Part shown: positions 38,445-47,462 of the stretch, in pieces
How the letters are laid out: each line of letters opens with the position of its first letter
Numbering within the stretch: the stretch's first letter is position 1
Program-made: the position numbers and the translations under genes
Assembly (NCBI GenBank): GCA_963764215.1
Contig: CAVXRS010000008.1
Location: 220,977 to 284,976 of the forward strand
Direction: 5' to 3'
Origin: JAFDWI01 sp963764215
Lineage (GTDB): Bacteria > Actinomycetota > Acidimicrobiia > Acidimicrobiales > Iamiaceae
DNA: 64,000 nucleotides
The notes under the pieces: generated by a model
Seen by the model: only the letters and a program-made list of their open reading frames with translations
The model's database searches: none
Told to the model about the DNA's origin: nothing

Positions 38445-39635
38445 TCACCGCACCGGTGGCGGGCCCACGTAGCGGGCGCTCGGGCGGATGATCCTGGGGT
38501 CCTTGGCCTGTTCGAGCACGTGCGCGGTCCAGCCGATCACCCGGCTCGAAGCGAACGTGGGGGTGAACATGGCAGGAGGTATGCCACAGGTCGCCATCAC
38601 GACCCCGGCGTAGAACTCCACGTTGGCGTACAGCTCCCGGCCCGGCTTGCGTTCGGCCAGCACCTCCACGACGGTCTGCTCGACGGCCACCGCGAGGTCG
38701 ACGAGCGGCCCGCCGAGTTCGCACGCCACGTCGCGCAGCAGTGCCGAGCGGGGGTCCTCGGTTTCATAGACCGCGTGCCCGAATCCCATGATGCGTTCGC
38801 CGGAATCGACCAGCGCGTTGACGACGTCCCGGGCCCGGTCGGGGGTGCCGATCCGCTCGAGCAGTTCGAGCGCGCGACTCGGGGCGCCGCCGTGCAGCGG
38901 CCCGCTGAGCGCGCCGATCGCACCGGTGACGCAGGCGCCGATGTCCGCCCCGGTCGAGGCGATGACGCGGGCGGTGAAGGTGGACGCGTTGAAACCGTGG
39001 TCGATGGTGGTGATGAGATAGCGCTCGATCGCGTCGACGTGCGCGGGGACGGGCTCCGCTCCGGTGAGCATCCACAGATAGTTGGCCACATGGTCGAGGT
39101 CCGGCCTGGGACGCACGATCTGAAGGCCCGACCCGAGCCGGTACAGCGCGGCGAGAAGCGTCGGGGTGACTGCCGCCACGAAGAGCGCGTCAGCTCGGCG
39201 GGACGCATCGTCGAGGTCGTAAACCGGTCGGCAATCCCGCTCGGCCGCAGCCAGCGACAGCGCGCTGCGCAGACCCTCGAGCGGTGCCGATTCCGAGGCG
39301 ATGGCGGGCAGCAGGTCCGCCACGGTGGGCGGCAGGGCGCGGAGGGAAGCGACTTCGCTCTTGAAGGCCGATCGCTCGGTCCCGTCGGCGGGCAGGCGCC
39401 CGTCCACGAACAGCTTCCAGACATCCTCGAGCGGCCGTGTTCGGGCCAGCTCGACGCCCGAGTACTGGCGGTAGTGGTAGAAGCCCTCGGATCCGCGGAC
39501 GTCGCCGATCTCGGTGTCGGTCACCACGACGCCTCGTAGGCCCCGGGGAACGTCGCCCGGTCCGATCTTCGCGATGCGGTCAAGATCCCGCAGCGAGATG
39601 ATCCCGACCAGTTCCTCGTGTTCGGTGACCGGCAT
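38445..39635 (-). CDS. Citrate synthase, citrate-synthase-2 type
   Basis: 396 residues from ATG 39635, condensing oxaloacetate with an acyl-CoA. The catalytic His residues are visible in GPLHGGAPS and MGFGHAVYE. At the place of the catalytic Asp (usually NVDF) this protein reads NVEFYAG, with Glu instead. This also occurs in citrate-synthase-2 proteins as I remember them, and so may be a subfamily trait. The C-terminus IIRPSARYVGP is typical of that group. It is transcribed away from the HTH-citrate-synthase gene at 39691, with an 18-base perfect palindrome between them. Regulation by that neighbour is likely. Confidence 0.85.
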   Translation of the reverse strand: MPVTEHEELVGIISLRDLDRIAKIGPGDVPRGLRGVVVTDTEIGDVRGSEGFYHYRQYSGVELARTRPLEDVWKLFVDGRLPADGTERSAFKSEVASLRALPPTVADLLPAIASESAPLEGLRSALSLAAAERDCRPVYDLDDASRRADALFVAAVTPTLLAALYRLGSGLQIVRPRPDLDHVANYLWMLTGAEPVPAHVDAIERYLITTIDHGFNASTFTARVIASTGADIGACVTGAIGALSGPLHGGAPSRALELLERIGTPDRARDVVNALVDSGERIMGFGHAVYETEDPRSALLRDVACELGGPLVDLAVAVEQTVVEVLAERKPGRELYANVEFYAGVVMATCGIPPAMFTPTFASSRVIGWTAHVLEQAKDPRIIRPSARYVGPPPVR

Positions 39636-39662
39636 GTGGCCATCCTCACCGCCGGTGCGCCA

Positions 39663-39680
39663 ATAATCAACGTTGATTAT
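39663..39680. promoter_or_regulatory. Perfect 18-base palindrome, likely operator
   Basis: ATAATCAACGTTGATTAT is its own reverse complement and lies in the 55-base gap between the two divergent citrate-synthase genes, ten bases before ATG 39691. It is AT-rich in a GC-rich genome. The natural reader is the helix-turn-helix protein encoded at 39691. Confidence 0.7.
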
Positions 39681-39690
39681 CATCAAGTGT

Positions 39691-40917
39691 ATGTCACTGC
39701 TGACGGCTGAACAGGTCGCCGATCGCCTCGGCGTGAAGGTGGCCACCGTCTACGCGTACGTGAGCCGGGGGCACCTCGCCAGCCAGACCAGACCCGGTTC
39801 GCGCCGGAGCTGGTTCGACGAGGCCGCGGTCGAGCAGCTCGCACGTCGGGGTCGGCCGCGGCGCACGACCCGCCCCGCGGCGCTCGACTTCACGATCGAG
39901 AGCTCCCTGACGACCATCGACGAACACGACCTCCGCTACCGCGGTCGGAGTGCGCTCGGGATGGCCCGGACTGCGGCGTTCGAAGAGGTCGCCGAGTGGT
40001 TGTGGACCGGCTCGTCCGAAGGTTCCGCGATGCCCTGGCATGCATTGGACGTGGCGATCCCCGATGTCGGTGAGGCCCGCGATCGGCTCCGGGTCGCCGT
40101 GGTCCTGGCCGCCGCGGGTGACCCGTTGCGGGGAGCCCCCGAACGTCCGGCGGTGCTCGAACGGGCCCGGTCGCTCATCGCGACGATGACCGAAGCGGTG
40201 GCGGCTGACCGGGGCGCGAAGGCTGCACGGCTGCACCTGCCGGGTAGACCGGCGGCCCTCCGCGCGACGATCGCCGGGCGATTGTGGTCCGGTCTGAGCC
40301 CGAAGCGCCCCACGCCGGCGTCGGTGGCGGTCCTCAATGCGGCGCTCGTGCTGTTGGTCGACCACGAGCTGGCGGTGTCCACGCTGGCGGCGAGAGTGGC
40401 GGCATCGGCCCGGGCCGACCCGTATGCGGTGGTGCTCGCCGGAATGGGACCCCTCGCCGGGCCGCTGCACGGTGGCGCGTCGAGGTTCGCCTACGAGCTG
40501 ATCGAGTCGGCCATGGCGCGCGGATCGGACGCCGCGCTCGCCCGAGCGCTGGAGTTCTCCCGCAACCTGGGGGGTTTCGGTCATCGCGTGTACCTCGACG
40601 GGGATCAGCGGGCGAGTGTCCTGATGGATCTCGTCCGCGACGCGTACCCGGATCACCCGGTGATGCGCACCGCGGACCGACTGGTCGCGACGGCCCGACG
40701 GCAAGCATGGGTCGAGCCCAACATCGATTTCGCGCTTGCGGCGATGGCTCATGTTTGTGGCATGCCAGCAGACGCCGGGGAGACGATCTTCACGATCGCA
40801 CGGACCGTCGGGTGGATCGCCCATGGCATCGAGGAGTACGACGAAGCGCCGCTCCGGTTCCGCGCTCGTGCCGTGCCACGACGCCGGGGTGTGGTCGCGC
40901 TGTCGGACAGCAGGTGA
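39691..40917 (+). CDS. Helix-turn-helix protein fused to a citrate synthase domain
   Basis: 408 residues. Residues 1-48 are a MerR/excisionase-like winged helix (LTAEQVADRLGVKVATVYAY, then RPGSRRSW). The rest is a citrate synthase fold, which keeps GPLHGGAS and GGFGHRVY with both active-site His residues and NIDFAL with the Asp. The protein therefore looks like a DNA-binding regulator that reads citrate, oxaloacetate or an acyl-CoA with an enzyme-derived domain. It may also be catalytic. ATG 39691 has no strong ribosome site and may be leaderless. It is divergent from a true citrate synthase and flanks a perfect palindrome. Confidence 0.85.
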   Translation: MSLLTAEQVADRLGVKVATVYAYVSRGHLASQTRPGSRRSWFDEAAVEQLARRGRPRRTTRPAALDFTIESSLTTIDEHDLRYRGRSALGMARTAAFEEVAEWLWTGSSEGSAMPWHALDVAIPDVGEARDRLRVAVVLAAAGDPLRGAPERPAVLERARSLIATMTEAVAADRGAKAARLHLPGRPAALRATIAGRLWSGLSPKRPTPASVAVLNAALVLLVDHELAVSTLAARVAASARADPYAVVLAGMGPLAGPLHGGASRFAYELIESAMARGSDAALARALEFSRNLGGFGHRVYLDGDQRASVLMDLVRDAYPDHPVMRTADRLVATARRQAWVEPNIDFALAAMAHVCGMPADAGETIFTIARTVGWIAHGIEEYDEAPLRFRARAVPRRRGVVALSDSR

Positions 40918-40920
40918 CCG

Positions 40921-41229
40921 TCAGCAATCGGCCAATGCCTCGAGCGCCGCGCAGATCATGTTGCGATGATCAGACCCCAACGACCCGAGCCTTCGGGTCA
41001 ATACCGACTTGGGTACCGCGGCGAGGTTGTCGAAGGACGCGACGCTGTCGTGATCGATGCCGTGTTCCGACCCGATGGGGATGCACGTGGGGATGTCGCG
41101 AATCGTGCTGGTCACCGGGGCGACCACCACGTTGTGGAGGAGCGGCATCACATCCGTGCGTGTCACGAGGAGCACTGGGCGCATCTTGGCATTCGGCGTT
41201 TCCAAGAGCCAGAGTTCGCCTTGCTTCAC
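40921..41229 (-). CDS. Type II toxin, MazF/PemK family
   Basis: 102 residues from GTG 41229. The PemK fold is seen in GELWLLETPNAKMRPVLLVTR, VVVAPVTSTIR and CIPIGSE, with a NLAAVPKSVL segment. The family cleaves RNA at short sequences. It follows its antitoxin by 18 bases. Its 3' end is three bases from the end of the converging HTH-citrate-synthase gene. Confidence 0.88.
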   Translation of the reverse strand: MKQGELWLLETPNAKMRPVLLVTRTDVMPLLHNVVVAPVTSTIRDIPTCIPIGSEHGIDHDSVASFDNLAAVPKSVLTRRLGSLGSDHRNMICAALEALADC

Positions 41230-41247
41230 AGCTTCACGACGTCGAGG

Positions 41248-41499
41248 TCACCAGGGCTCGGCCTCGGTGAGCGCACACGCATTGGCCAGGGCGAGGTCGT
41301 CGTCATCTGCGGACTGAGGGTTCGCTCGGTAAGACGCGGCGATCTTCTCACCGGTGCGGACGCGCCACTGAGCATCGGCCAGTTCATGAAGTCCGCGGCG
41401 GATCACCGCCGAGCGGTTCGGTCCGACACCCTGGGCCACGAGTTCGTCGATGAGCACGAGCTCGTCATCGGAGAACCTGGTCGGAATAGCCGATGTCAT
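41248..41499 (-). CDS. Type II antitoxin partner of the MazF-like toxin
   Basis: 83 residues, with a ribbon-helix-helix-like N-terminus (IPTRFSDDELVLIDELVAQG and NRSAVIRRGLHELAD) and an acidic C-terminal tail that would wrap the toxin. ATG 41499 is chosen because the RHH strand should lie within the first ten residues. It precedes the toxin gene, the usual order, and probably represses its own promoter at the repeats just upstream. Confidence 0.8.
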   Translation of the reverse strand: MTSAIPTRFSDDELVLIDELVAQGVGPNRSAVIRRGLHELADAQWRVRTGEKIAASYRANPQSADDDDLALANACALTEAEPW

Positions 41500-41516
41500 A
41501 CGCGTCAGTATACGCG
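41498..41516. promoter_or_regulatory. Direct repeats at the toxin-antitoxin start, possible operator
   Basis: ATACGCG occurs at 41498-41504 and again at 41510-41516, spaced 12 bases, overlapping the antitoxin start. Ribbon-helix-helix antitoxins often bind such short repeats. Confidence 0.35.
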
Positions 41517-41587
41517 GGTGCGAGGACTGTTTCGCAGCGGTCATCCGTAACGACTGTCTGGGAGTCTGTATCGGTGATGAGGCCGCC

Positions 41588-42157
41588 ATGGAACGTCTGA
41601 CGCGTGCTGATGTCGAAGCGCATTACCTGAGCGGCCGGGCTGATCTGTTCCGCCTGGCCTGGCTGTCTGTCGGCGACGCGCAGGTCGCGGAGGATCTCGT
41701 GCAGGAGGCGTACACGCGTGTGTGGCATCGCCCCGGTCGGGTGCGCGACCGCGACCGGTTGTCCCAATATCTGCGTTCGATCGTGTTGAACGCTGCACGC
41801 ACCAGGTTTGCGACCCGTGCTCGTCATCGGCGGATCACTGACCGATTCGGCACTGAACCGTCCGGCACGGTGCGGGTGGTCGACCTCGACCCGATGCGCC
41901 AGGTCGATGACCGTGAAGCGTTGCGGGCCGCACTCGACCGGCTGACGCCGCGCCAGCGCATCTGTGTGGTGTGCCGGTACTGGTTGGGGCTCACCGATGT
42001 CGAGACCGCCGCGGCGACCGGATTGTCACTGGGAACTGTGAAAACCCACCTACGTCGGGCACTCAGCGCACTGCGCGTTGACTTCGCGGTCGACGCGGTG
42101 ACACCGACCCGGTCACGTGCCGACGACCATGTCCTGGAGGAGAACCATGTCTGTTGA
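41588..42157 (+). CDS. ECF RNA polymerase sigma factor
   Basis: 189 residues. Region 2 is seen in DLFRLAWLSVGDAQVAEDLV and QEAYTRVWHR, region 4 in LDRLTPRQRICVVCRYW and a TGLSLGTVKTHLRRALSALR helix-turn-helix. It is a SigE/SigM-like extracytoplasmic-function factor. ATG 41588 is preceded by TGAGG. Its stop overlaps the start of the next membrane protein, which is typical of a sigma/anti-sigma pair. Confidence 0.88.
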   Translation: MERLTRADVEAHYLSGRADLFRLAWLSVGDAQVAEDLVQEAYTRVWHRPGRVRDRDRLSQYLRSIVLNAARTRFATRARHRRITDRFGTEPSGTVRVVDLDPMRQVDDREALRAALDRLTPRQRICVVCRYWLGLTDVETAAATGLSLGTVKTHLRRALSALRVDFAVDAVTPTRSRADDHVLEENHVC

Positions 42158-43091
42158 ACACGGCGACGAACGCACGAATGCCCGTATGAAATCGGCGATG
42201 AGCCGACTGGCAGACGACGCGCCGATGCCCGATACCTGGCCGGCGCTCGGCGATGAAGCTCTTCGGCCACGTCGCCGGTTCAGCCGTTCATGGTCGCTCG
42301 GTCGACCCCGTCGCCCCGTCGCGGTCGGCATTGTCGTCGCAGCGGCGCTGTGCATGGTGGTCGCCGCGGTCGTACTGCGCGCCGGTGTCAACGGTACGAC
42401 CGGTTCGACCAGAACCGCCGCGGAGCCTGGCGCTACGGCGCTCGGTGGTCACTGGGATCCGAACGGCCCGCGTCTGACCGACGCCCAGCTCGGGTCGATC
42501 ATCCGGGTCATAACGTTGTCTGACGGAACGACGACCTACCAGCCACGTGCGCAAATGAACCTCAGCGGTGGCGCAAAGTTCGACGCTCGCCGGGTCATCG
42601 GCGTCTCGGTCGCACGGGCAACCCCGGAGTCGTTCACGAAGGAGTTCCTGCCGCGGCACGCCGAGAACCTGACGAGCGCACAGCGTGCGGCGATCATGAA
42701 ATATCTCCGAGTCCTGCCGTCGACAACGAGCCCATCTGCGACGAGCGGTTCGTCATCGGACGTCCGGACGATGGCAATTGTCGAGTCCGTTCCTGCCGGG
42801 TCGAAACCGACATGCGGTCAGCCGTCTGATGCTGATGGGCTCGCATGTGCACCTGGCCGCCTCGACATCGTCTGGATGTTTCTAGGCGACAGCAGTGCGC
42901 CGGTCGATCGGTATTCCATCTCGACACGCTCGGAAGATGACTACTTGCTGGCCGGATTCGACTCGGTCGGCCACTGGGCACCCGGGAACAGCCGGGCGGC
43001 GACCGTTTCGCCAGGTCAGTCCGCAACAACCGCGACCGTGCCTGGCACGTCGTCGACCCCACCGCCCGGGTCGACGACGTCGACACCGTAG
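42147..43091 (+). CDS. Membrane protein, probable anti-sigma factor
   Basis: 314 residues from ATG 42147, behind GGAGGAG and overlapping the sigma gene by 11 bases. A ~60-residue cytoplasmic N-terminus is followed by one transmembrane helix (VAVGIVVAAALCMVVAAVVL) and a ~230-residue outer domain ending in a Thr/Ser/Pro-rich tail. No zinc-binding HxxxCxxC motif is present, so the anti-sigma role rests on position and topology. The outer domain resembles nothing I recognise. Confidence 0.65.
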   Translation: MSVEHGDERTNARMKSAMSRLADDAPMPDTWPALGDEALRPRRRFSRSWSLGRPRRPVAVGIVVAAALCMVVAAVVLRAGVNGTTGSTRTAAEPGATALGGHWDPNGPRLTDAQLGSIIRVITLSDGTTTYQPRAQMNLSGGAKFDARRVIGVSVARATPESFTKEFLPRHAENLTSAQRAAIMKYLRVLPSTTSPSATSGSSSDVRTMAIVESVPAGSKPTCGQPSDADGLACAPGRLDIVWMFLGDSSAPVDRYSISTRSEDDYLLAGFDSVGHWAPGNSRAATVSPGQSATTATVPGTSSTPPPGSTTSTP

Positions 43092-43101
43092 GACACGGGC
43101 C

Positions 43102-44079
43102 GTGTACCGCCGCAGATTTCTCATCGAGATGTTCGCACGACGTCACCCGACACCGCCTCGATCGAATCCGCGAGGACCCGACGTCGATCAGCGAAGACGA
43201 ACTGTTCGGCGGGCCGCTCTGCGTGGGGCCGTGTTCGGCGCTGCGGTCACCACGATCGTCATGACAGGGTTCCTCCGAAGACCCGTCGAAGCGACCGGGC
43301 GAACCGCCGCGGGCAGGAACTCGAAGATCTCCGCGGCATCCGCCCCTCAGCGCCCCCCAACGACGAAGGTTCCACCGCCCGGACCGTTGCACAACGCGAT
43401 GGTCACCACGACCCCGGGGGCCCGCGAACGCTACGTGTACTCCACGATTGGGGACTCGGTCACTGTGGCGTCGTCGCCGCGGAATACCTCTGGAAACCTC
43501 CGCGCGGTCTTCTGGCGTGGACGTGCGCCTGAATCGACCGATCAGCAGGTGTGCATGGACTGGCCGACCCCCGATGGTCGTGCCCAACCCGGGCTCGCAT
43601 TACGGGTTGCCCCTCCTGCGCCCGGGCGGCCGGTGAGGGCGATCGTTGTCGACCAGAACGTGTACGGGCATGCATACTGGCCGATTCAGGTCATCACGTT
43701 CGACGGGACGAGTACCGGCGATCTTTGGAACATGAAGCCGATCGAGACGATCGAACCGGGCACCACGGTCCTCGAGACCATTTCCTTTCCCGACGGAAGT
43801 CACGTCGCCGTGCTGCGGAGTGGCCCCTGGCACGTCTGCGCCCGGGTGATCGGTCGCAGGCTGCAGGTCAAGATCTGGGTGAGGGCGGCGCCTGAGCCGG
43901 ATTGGTCGGATCCCAAGGCGGTGCACACGGTCATGCTCCCCGTCGGTGACGTGTACCCGGGGTACGCCGGGGGTTACATCGGCCACGTGCGGCCGGGCGC
44001 TGCCTACGATTTCGACAACCTGCGAACCTGGACGAACGTCACGGTGCAACACATGGAAAAACGGCCCTCCCGGCGATAG
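43102..44079 (+). CDS. Membrane-anchored protein of unknown function in the sigma operon
   Basis: GTG 43102 has AGGA eight bases upstream; ATG 43129 is an alternative. The 325-residue protein has a basic N-terminus, one helix (LRGAVFGAAVTTIVMTGFL) and a Pro/Thr-rich linker. A ~230-residue outer domain follows, with two widely spaced cysteines and a DLWNMKPIETIEPG segment. It lies 10 bases after the probable anti-sigma gene and is likely co-transcribed. I recognise no family. Confidence 0.6.
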   Translation: MYRRRFLIEMFARRHPTPPRSNPRGPDVDQRRRTVRRAALRGAVFGAAVTTIVMTGFLRRPVEATGRTAAGRNSKISAASAPQRPPTTKVPPPGPLHNAMVTTTPGARERYVYSTIGDSVTVASSPRNTSGNLRAVFWRGRAPESTDQQVCMDWPTPDGRAQPGLALRVAPPAPGRPVRAIVVDQNVYGHAYWPIQVITFDGTSTGDLWNMKPIETIEPGTTVLETISFPDGSHVAVLRSGPWHVCARVIGRRLQVKIWVRAAPEPDWSDPKAVHTVMLPVGDVYPGYAGGYIGHVRPGAAYDFDNLRTWTNVTVQHMEKRPSRR

Positions 44080-44288
44080 CTGCGTGTGGGCGCATGCGAG
44101 GAAAATGCTGAGCCCGGGTGGCCCGTGACATCAGAATGCGCGGGCTGGAATTCTGTAGGGCTGATGGCTTGTCTGGACGTTCAAACGGCGTTGATATCGT
44201 CTGGTCGGGGCGCGGCCTCCGTGGTCGCCGTTGCCGTCGGCTTCGAGGTGAGTTCGCAGAGGCCCCTTCCGGTGAGCTTGGGCGGAAG

Positions 44289-44710
44289 TTGAGTTTTCGC
44301 AAGTCCACGATTGTCGCGTCGGTCGTGCGGGAGGCGCTCAGTTTGTCGTCGGATGAGCGTGCCGACGTTGTCGGGGAGCTGCTGGCGAGTCTCGCGTCAT
44401 CGCTGCACGATGATGCGGTCACCGTTCGAGACGATTGGGCAAGTGAGCTGGAGGTTCGAGCTCGTCGAGCGGACTCGGCGAGAGCTTTCTCGATGCCGAC
44501 GAGGGTGTCCTCGAGGAGATTGCGCAGTGGCCGAATGCGGGTGGCCTCGTCGATGATGTGCCGAAAGAACTGGATGTGCGTCGAGTTCCCATCGGCAAAT
44601 TCCCCTACCACGTTGCCTGTCTCGTGAGCGGGGATGTCGTTCATGTGCTCGCTGTCGCTCATGATCGGCGTCGATCCGGCTACGGGGCACCGCGCACGAC
44701 GGACGGTTGA
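44289..44710 (+). pseudogene. Toxin-antitoxin relic: addiction-module antitoxin joined to a ParE-like toxin end
   Basis: From TTG 44289 the frame encodes an addiction-module antitoxin start (REALSLSSDERADVVGELLA and SLHDD). After about 60 residues a different frame continues as GESFLDADEGVLEEIAQWPN, then DVRRVPIGKFPYHVACLV and HVLAVAHDRR to TGA 44710. This second part is the C-terminal two thirds of a RelE/ParE toxin. The antitoxin end, the toxin start and the intergenic region are missing, so a deletion probably fused them. Neither product should work. Confidence 0.6.
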
Positions 44711-44809
44711 ACCCCCACGTACGATGTGCCGGCCCACTGGCCACTTGCACTCGGCGGTCACTACGATGGCTGAACCACCGAACCCACATCACCAGGGGGC
44801 AGTTGAACC

Positions 44810-45992
44810 ATGGCCGGATCAGTCATCATCTCCGGGGCTCGTACCCCGATCGGCAAGCTGTCGGGTGCGGTCGCCTCGCTCAGCGCACCAGACCTGGGCG
44901 GCGTCGCCGTCAAGGCTGCGCTCGAGCGCGCCGGCATCGACGGCGAGCAGGTCGACTACGTCTTCATGGGTCACGTGCTCCAGGCCGGGGCCGGCCAGAT
45001 CACCGCCCGCCAGGCCGCCGTGGCCGGTGGCATCCCCATGAACGTGCCCGCGAACACCATCAACAAGGTGTGCCTGTCGGGCATGAACGCCATCCACCTG
45101 GCCGATCTGATGATCCAGGCAGGTGAAGCCGACATCGTCGTCGCCGGCGGCATGGAATCGATGACCAATGCGCCGTACCTGTTGCCCGGTGCCCGTGCGG
45201 GCTATCGCATGGGCGACAAGTCCGTCGTCGACTCGATGATGTACGACGGGCTGTTCTGCGCGTTCGACAACTGCGCCATGGGTGCGGGCACCGAGAAGTA
45301 CGCGGCGTCGGCCTCTCTGGATCGGGACCCGCAGGACGACATGGCCGCCAAGTCGCACCAACGTGCCGCCGCCGCCATCGAATCGGGCAAGTCCGCGGAG
45401 GAGATCGCGCCCGGTGACGATCCCGCAGCGCAAAGGCGACCCGGTGGTCTTCGACACCGACGAAGGTGTGCGGGGTGCGACGACGGTCGAATCGCTGGGC
45501 AAGCTGCGGCCGGCCTTCGACAAGTCCGGGAACATCACCGCCGGCAACGCCTCGCAGATCTCCGATGGCGCCTCGGCGATGATCGTCATGTCGGCGGCCA
45601 AGGCTGCCGAGCTGGGCCTCACCCCGATGGCGGAGATCCTCGGCTACGGCCAGGTCTCCGGTCCGGATTCCGCCTCGCTGTTGTACCAGCCGGCCAATGC
45701 GATCCGGGCGGCGCTCAAGCAGGCCGACCTGGACGTGCCCGACGTGGACCTCTTCGAGATCAACGAGGCGTTCGCCGCAGTCGGCGTCGCTTCGATCCGC
45801 GAGTTGGGCATCACCGATGACGTCGTCAACGTGAACGGTGGCGCGATCGCACTCGGGCACCCGCTGGGCATGTCGGGCAACCGCATCACCCTGGCGCTCG
45901 CCTACGAGCTGAAGCGTCGTGGCGGTGGCATCGGCGCAGCCGGGCTGTGCGGTGGCGGTGGCCAGGGCGACGCCATCATCATCCGCGTCTGA
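44810..45992 (+). CDS. Acetyl-CoA acetyltransferase (thiolase), one apparent frameshift
   Basis: About 394 residues when a one-base slip near 45412 is corrected. The nucleophile Cys88 lies in NKVCLSGM, the general base His in NGGAIALGHPLG and the second Cys in GLCGGGGQG, so all catalytic residues are present. It makes or cleaves acetoacetyl-CoA or longer 3-ketoacyl-CoAs. The start ATG 44810 has only AGGGGG further upstream. The two halves meet exactly at a GCGCCCGG run, a likely homopolymer miscall. Confidence 0.9.
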
Positions 45993-46144
45993 ATCCTGCT
46001 GCTTTCGAGTTCGGGTGACGGCTTCGCCGCCTGCTCACTCGGGCTTCGCCATCCGGGTTTCGTCGGTGGCGCTGCTCTGGCTGGCGCCTGCGCAGCGTTG
46101 CCTGCTGAAACATTTGGCGTGGTGCCGCTCAGAGCGGCCTGGTG

Positions 46145-46313
46145 GTGCAAATTTCGGGGGAGGGGGGCTGCTGCGTGGAAATTTGCACGGGGTCGCTGGG
46201 TGGGGCGGCGTGGCGGTGCAAATTTCGGGGTAGTGGGGCTGCTGAGTGGAAATTTGCACGGGGTCGCTGGGTGGGGCGGCGTGGCGGTGCAAATTTCGGG
46301 GAAGGGGGCTGGT
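46145..46313. repeat. 71-base tandem repeat with internal inverted repeats
   Basis: Units start at 46145, 46216 and 46287 (the third is partial). Units one and two each contain GTGCAAATTTC and, 22 bases on, its reverse complement GAAATTTGCAC, so each can form an 11-bp stem. The third unit has only the left arm. It lies between the convergent thiolase and ferritin-like genes. Confidence 0.85.
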
Positions 46314-46315
46314 CG

Positions 46316-46360
46316 GGCGGCAGCGCGTCAGGCGGCAGCGCGTCAGGCGGCAGCGCGTCA
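46316..46360. repeat. 15-base tandem repeat, three copies
   Basis: GGCGGCAGCGCGTCA is repeated at 46316, 46331 and 46346. The last three bases of the third copy are the stop codon of the ferritin-like gene on the reverse strand. Confidence 0.9.
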
Positions 46361-47462
46361 GGCCACGCGTTGGGTCCAGTGGCCGTCGGCATTGCGGACG
46401 GTCGAGCCCAGCTCGTCGAACTGCGCCAGCAGGTCACCGGCGTTCTTGCGGTTCCGCACGGCGTAGGAGACCTCGCCGCGCGATCGCGTCCAGTTGGGCG
46501 TCCCGCCGCTCGCCGAGCGACATGCTCAACGACCGTTCCCAGATCGGATCGATCAGGTCGGCGCCGGCGTGCCGTCGCCCGGCGTCGTCGATGACGGTGC
46601 GGTCGCGGATCTCGGTGAGCACGGTCTTGAGATAGCCGACGTGGGGGGTCTCATCCGCGCGGATGTGTTCGATGATCCTCCCCGCGGCGCCCTCGCCGGC
46701 GACCCGGTCGGTGTCGTCGAGGATCGTCTGGGCCCAGTTGAATGCGTGGAACGCGGAGATCTCGATGAACAGCAGCGAGATCATGCGGGCCAGCATCGAC
46801 TCGAGGTCGAAGTCCACGTCGGTGGGAAGGATCCGGTTCGCGATGGCATCGGCGCGCAGCTGTGCCGGGTCGACCTTGCCGCCCGAGCCCGGCTTGGAGA
46901 TGCCCATCCGTTCGAGCATCATCGTGGTCTGGTCTTCGGTGACCGGGTGCTCGAAGGCGATGTCCCGGGCCGCCCACCACATCTGGGTGTGGCCGCCTTC
47001 GTCTTCATGGCCGGTTTCGTCGCGGGCGTGCGCCTCGTAGAGCCCGCGTTGCAGATGGGCGAGTGCGGTGCCGCGGGTGTCCTCGTCGAAGATGCTCGAC
47101 AGGTCGGGCACCGCCACGTGGCGGATCAGACCACCGAATCCTTCGACGGTGCCGATGCGCGTGAGCACGGAGATGATCGGTTCGGGCACCCCGTTGTCGA
47201 GCAGGAAGCGTGCCTGGGGAACGTTGGGATAGTGCTCGGGCCACGTCGCCAGAGGGATGTCGATGATCTCGGTGCCGAAGTCGTTGCGGTGCGCCTCCCG
47301 CCAGGCTTCGATCGCGGGGACACGGTTCAGGGTGCGGGGCGAGACGTAGTCGCCGTTCTCGTCGTAACCGCCGTGACAGCGAACCCCACCGACGATGAGT
47401 GGCTCGACGATGTCGTGGGTGGCGAGCAGTTCGGTCTCGGTCCAGTCGAGTTGCGCGGTCAT
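46358..47462 (-). CDS. Ferritin-like diiron protein of unknown function, one apparent frameshift
   Basis: ATG 47462 follows AAGGGGA at good spacing. The ~365-residue protein is helical and carries carboxylate/His clusters typical of a diiron ferritin-like fold: E143, E149-x2-H152 and H158 (RDETGHEDEGGH), then FIEISAFHAFNW, then RADETPHVGYL. The frame slips near 46472; the other frame gives EVSYAVRNRKNAGDLLAQFD and the stop at 46358. Oxidase, oxygenase or iron-handling roles are all possible, and I cannot choose. No neighbour gives a clear pathway. Confidence 0.65.

Noticed and set aside
46145..46360. CRISPR-like array
   Set aside because: The units are contiguous with no unique spacers, and no cas genes are near.
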